6,149 bases of DNA from an uncultured Porphyromonas sp. Lineage in GTDB: Bacteria > Bacteroidota > Bacteroidia > Bacteroidales > Porphyromonadaceae. Positions 4,226 through 6,149 of this stretch are shown here, one piece after another (within the stretch, counting starts at the first letter, position 1; each line of letters opens with the position of its first letter). The notes beneath the pieces were generated by a model that worked only from the letters and a program-made list of their open reading frames with translations, was not told the origin of the DNA and searched no databases. The DNA is taken from positions 1 to 6,149 of the forward strand of contig CAMCJO010000140.1 in NCBI GenBank assembly GCA_945875135.1, in the 5' to 3' direction. A program made the position numbers and the translations under genes.

Positions 4226-6101
4226 ATGAATAATCCAGTCTGTATAATCACAGAGAAACCGTCGGTTGCGAATGATATAGCCAAAGTGCTTAATGTTACG
4301 CACAGAGGAGATGGTTACCTCTACAACGACCAGTACAAGATTACTTGGGCTTATGGACATTTAGTTGCTCTAGCAGACCCACAGACGTATGGCTTCACGA
4401 GCTATGCACGAGAGGAGCTACCGATGCTCCCTAAGCCTTTTAAGCTTGTCGTTCGACAAGTTAAAAAGAAAGATGGCAAGGGCTATGAAGAGGACAGCTT
4501 TGCCCGTAAGCAGCTAGATGTAATCAAACAGTGCTTTGACAGCTCTGAGCGTATCATCGTAGCTACCGATGCAGGGCGAGAGGGTGAGCTTATCTTTCGT
4601 TACATCTACTACTATCTAGGTTGTAGTAAGCCTTTTGACCGCTTGTGGCTCTCGTCAATGACCGACCAAGCTATTCGAGATGCGTTTACCAAGCTTAAGG
4701 AGGGACAGTTATATGACAACCTCTACTTAGCAGGTAAGGCTCGTAGCGAGGCTGACTGGCTCGTAGGTATGAATGCTAGCCGTGCGCTCACCATAGCCAG
4801 CAATGGCGGTGGAGGTCTGTCTCTAGGACGAGTACAGACCCCTACGCTCTGTATGATATGTGACCGCTACTTATCCAACAAGAACTTTGTCAAGTCTCCT
4901 TTTTGGAAGATCAATGCCCAAGTCAAGAGTAGCGATGCGACCTTTACCGTCTCCAGTCCAGAGCCAATCACCAACAAGGGGCTAGCTGATTCTAAGCTGT
5001 ACGCTGTTAGTAATCTAATGTCACTGACCGTGACAAAATCAGAGCGCAAAAGCACCTCTAGCCAGCCACCCCTTCTGTATGACCTTACAACCTTACAGAA
5101 GGAGGCAAATAAGCAAGGCTTTACAGCTGAACAGACACTTAACATAGCGCAAAGCTTGTACGAGAAGAAGGTTACGACCTACCCTCGTACAGGCAGTCGC
5201 TACATACCTAAAGATGTCTACGATACTATGTCCTACCTGCTCCGCCAGCTCCCTTATCAAGAGTATCAAATCTATGCTCAGGGACTTATCGTGGCGGGTT
5301 TGAACACGCACTCAGTCGACGACAGTAAGATAACCGACCACCACGCTATCATAACCACAGGCGAGACGGCCGACCTGACTGAGGACGAAGCTATCATATA
5401 CAAGATGATAGCAATGCGAATGCTAGAGGCTGTTTCGCCAGCGTCTAGCAAAGAGCTGTTATCCTTGACCCTATCGGGCGGTGGTGAGGAGCTAGTGACT
5501 ACCCTCTCCTGTATCACGAAAAAGGGTTGGCGCGTCGTCAAAGACGAAACGACTGACGACCCTGAAGGTGACGAGGTCTCTCTAAGCTCGCTCCCCTCAA
5601 TTGTCGAAGGTATGGAACTAGCCTTGGTGCAGGCGACCCTTAAAGAGGGTGAAACAAAGCCTAAGCCTATCTATACTGAGGCAACTCTACTTGGTGCAAT
5701 GGAGCGAGCAGGTAAGGAGATTGAAGATAAGGAGGCTAGGGAGGCGATGCAAGACGTCGGCTTGGGTACACCAGCTACACGAGCCAGTATCATCGAGAAG
5801 CTCTTGCGTCAGAATTACGCTGTCAGACAAAAGAATCAGCTCATACCTACAGAGCGAGGACTGGTCGTCTATAACTTAGTCAAGTCACGTCTCATAGGTA
5901 ATGCCGAACTGACGGGTCAGTGGGAGAAGTCTCTAGCAGAGATAGAGGCGGGGAACCTGCCTCCAACGACCTTTAATGCTCAGATAGAGGATTACACAAA
6001 GCAGATTACCGACGAGCTACTATCCACGTCTGTGTCACTAGATACTAACTATATCTGTCCTTTGTGTCACCAAGAAAGCGTGCGTATATATAGTAAGAGT
6101 A
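4226..6101 (+). CDS. topB: DNA topoisomerase III, type IA (3' end missing)
   Basis: This type IA topoisomerase cuts one DNA strand through a 5'-phosphotyrosine and passes another through it, relaxing or decatenating DNA. The Toprim domain has E10 (ITEKPSVA) and D115-A-G-R-E119-G-E, the form usual in Gram-positive and Bacteroidetes TopB. SLGRVQTPTL at 199-208 and DHHAI at 371-375 are family motifs. The catalytic tyrosine is Y319 in TYPRTGSRY, with R321 beside it. GLGTPATRA at 512-520 closes the gate region. A zinc ribbon begins at C611/C614 (YICPLCH). Only 625 residues are genomic. Residues after S625 in the open frame come from adapter sequence, and a typical TopB would run roughly 50-80 residues further. 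TopB is a standard cargo of Bacteroidetes conjugative elements (for example the excision region of CTnDOT). The start is ATG 4226, five bases after the upstream stop, with an A-rich leader and no Shine-Dalgarno. Confidence 0.93.
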
Positions 6102-6149
6102 CTGTCTCTTATACACATCTGACGCTGCCGACGATATGCAGTGTGTAGA
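6102..6149 (+). other. Illumina Nextera adapter (artefact, not genomic)
   Basis: Bases 6102-6120 are CTGTCTCTTATACACATCT, the Tn5 mosaic-end part of the Nextera adapter. Bases 6121-6134 are GACGCTGCCGACGA, the rest of the read-1 transposase adapter in reverse complement. Bases 6135-6142 (TATGCAGT) are the reverse complement of the i5 index ACTGCATA (N506/S506), and 6143-6149 (GTGTAGA) begin the reverse complement of P5. The peptide it codes in the topB frame, SYTHLTLPT, is a familiar contaminant of metagenomic protein sets. Confidence 0.98.

Noticed and set aside
4013..4360. Antisense 115-codon cysteine-rich frame over the end of the 211-aa gene and the start of topB
   Set aside because: Its cysteines and tryptophans arise from the complement of Q/A-rich coding sequence, and the + strand genes are well supported.
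4562..4588. Loss of a catalytic aspartate in the TopB Toprim motif (D-A-G-R-E in place of D-x-D-x-E)
   Set aside because: TDAGREGE is the normal form in many Gram-positive and Bacteroidetes TopB proteins, and TYPRTGSRY is likewise common, so the enzyme is expected to be active.
6102..6148. A novel C-terminal extension of TopB
   Set aside because: The residues are translated from Nextera adapter, index and P5 sequence, so they are not biological.

Overview
The real sequence runs from 1 to 6101. The last 48 bases (6102-6149) are Illumina Nextera adapter, so the window is one end of an assembled contig. The source looks like a member of Bacteroidetes, probably Bacteroidales. Start codons lack Shine-Dalgarno sequences and follow A-rich leaders, one intergenic gap holds a good match to the Bacteroidetes promoter element TAnnTTTG, and the topoisomerase has the form usual for Bacteroidetes mobile elements. 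The genus cannot be fixed from this sequence. The content (methyltransferase-like remnant, small orphan genes, primase-like Toprim protein, TopB) fits the replication and DNA-processing part of an integrative conjugative element or related mobile element. No integrase, relaxase or transfer gene is visible, so the element type is inferred.

Layout: every supported gene is on the + strand. Positions 1-48 hold a terminator-like hairpin. Positions 49-321 encode what looks like the C-terminal tail of a phage-type DNA methyltransferase, with an in-frame stop just upstream. Three small proteins of unknown function follow (349-642, 688-933, 947-1216). The 128-base gap 1217-1344 is the only substantial non-coding stretch. 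It carries four phased 10-bp repeats, a Bacteroidetes-type promoter and a 5'-UTR hairpin. It drives a tight three-gene operon: a 747-residue primase-like Toprim protein fused to two MORN_2/YwqK-type repeat arrays (1345-3588), a 211-residue protein of unknown function that overlaps it by four bases (3585-4220), and topB (topoisomerase III), which starts five bases later and is cut by the contig end.

The most unusual content is in the operon. A degenerate zinc-finger-like and Toprim primase module is joined to about ten 24-residue MORN_2-type repeats in two duplicated modules. The 747- and 211-residue proteins also end in nearly the same segment (PSSPVQEQAQAILDA versus PTSPVQEKAQAILNA). That shared tail suggests the two proteins dock on the same partner or form one complex, possibly linking priming or replication of the element to DNA decatenation by TopB. 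This functional link is inference.
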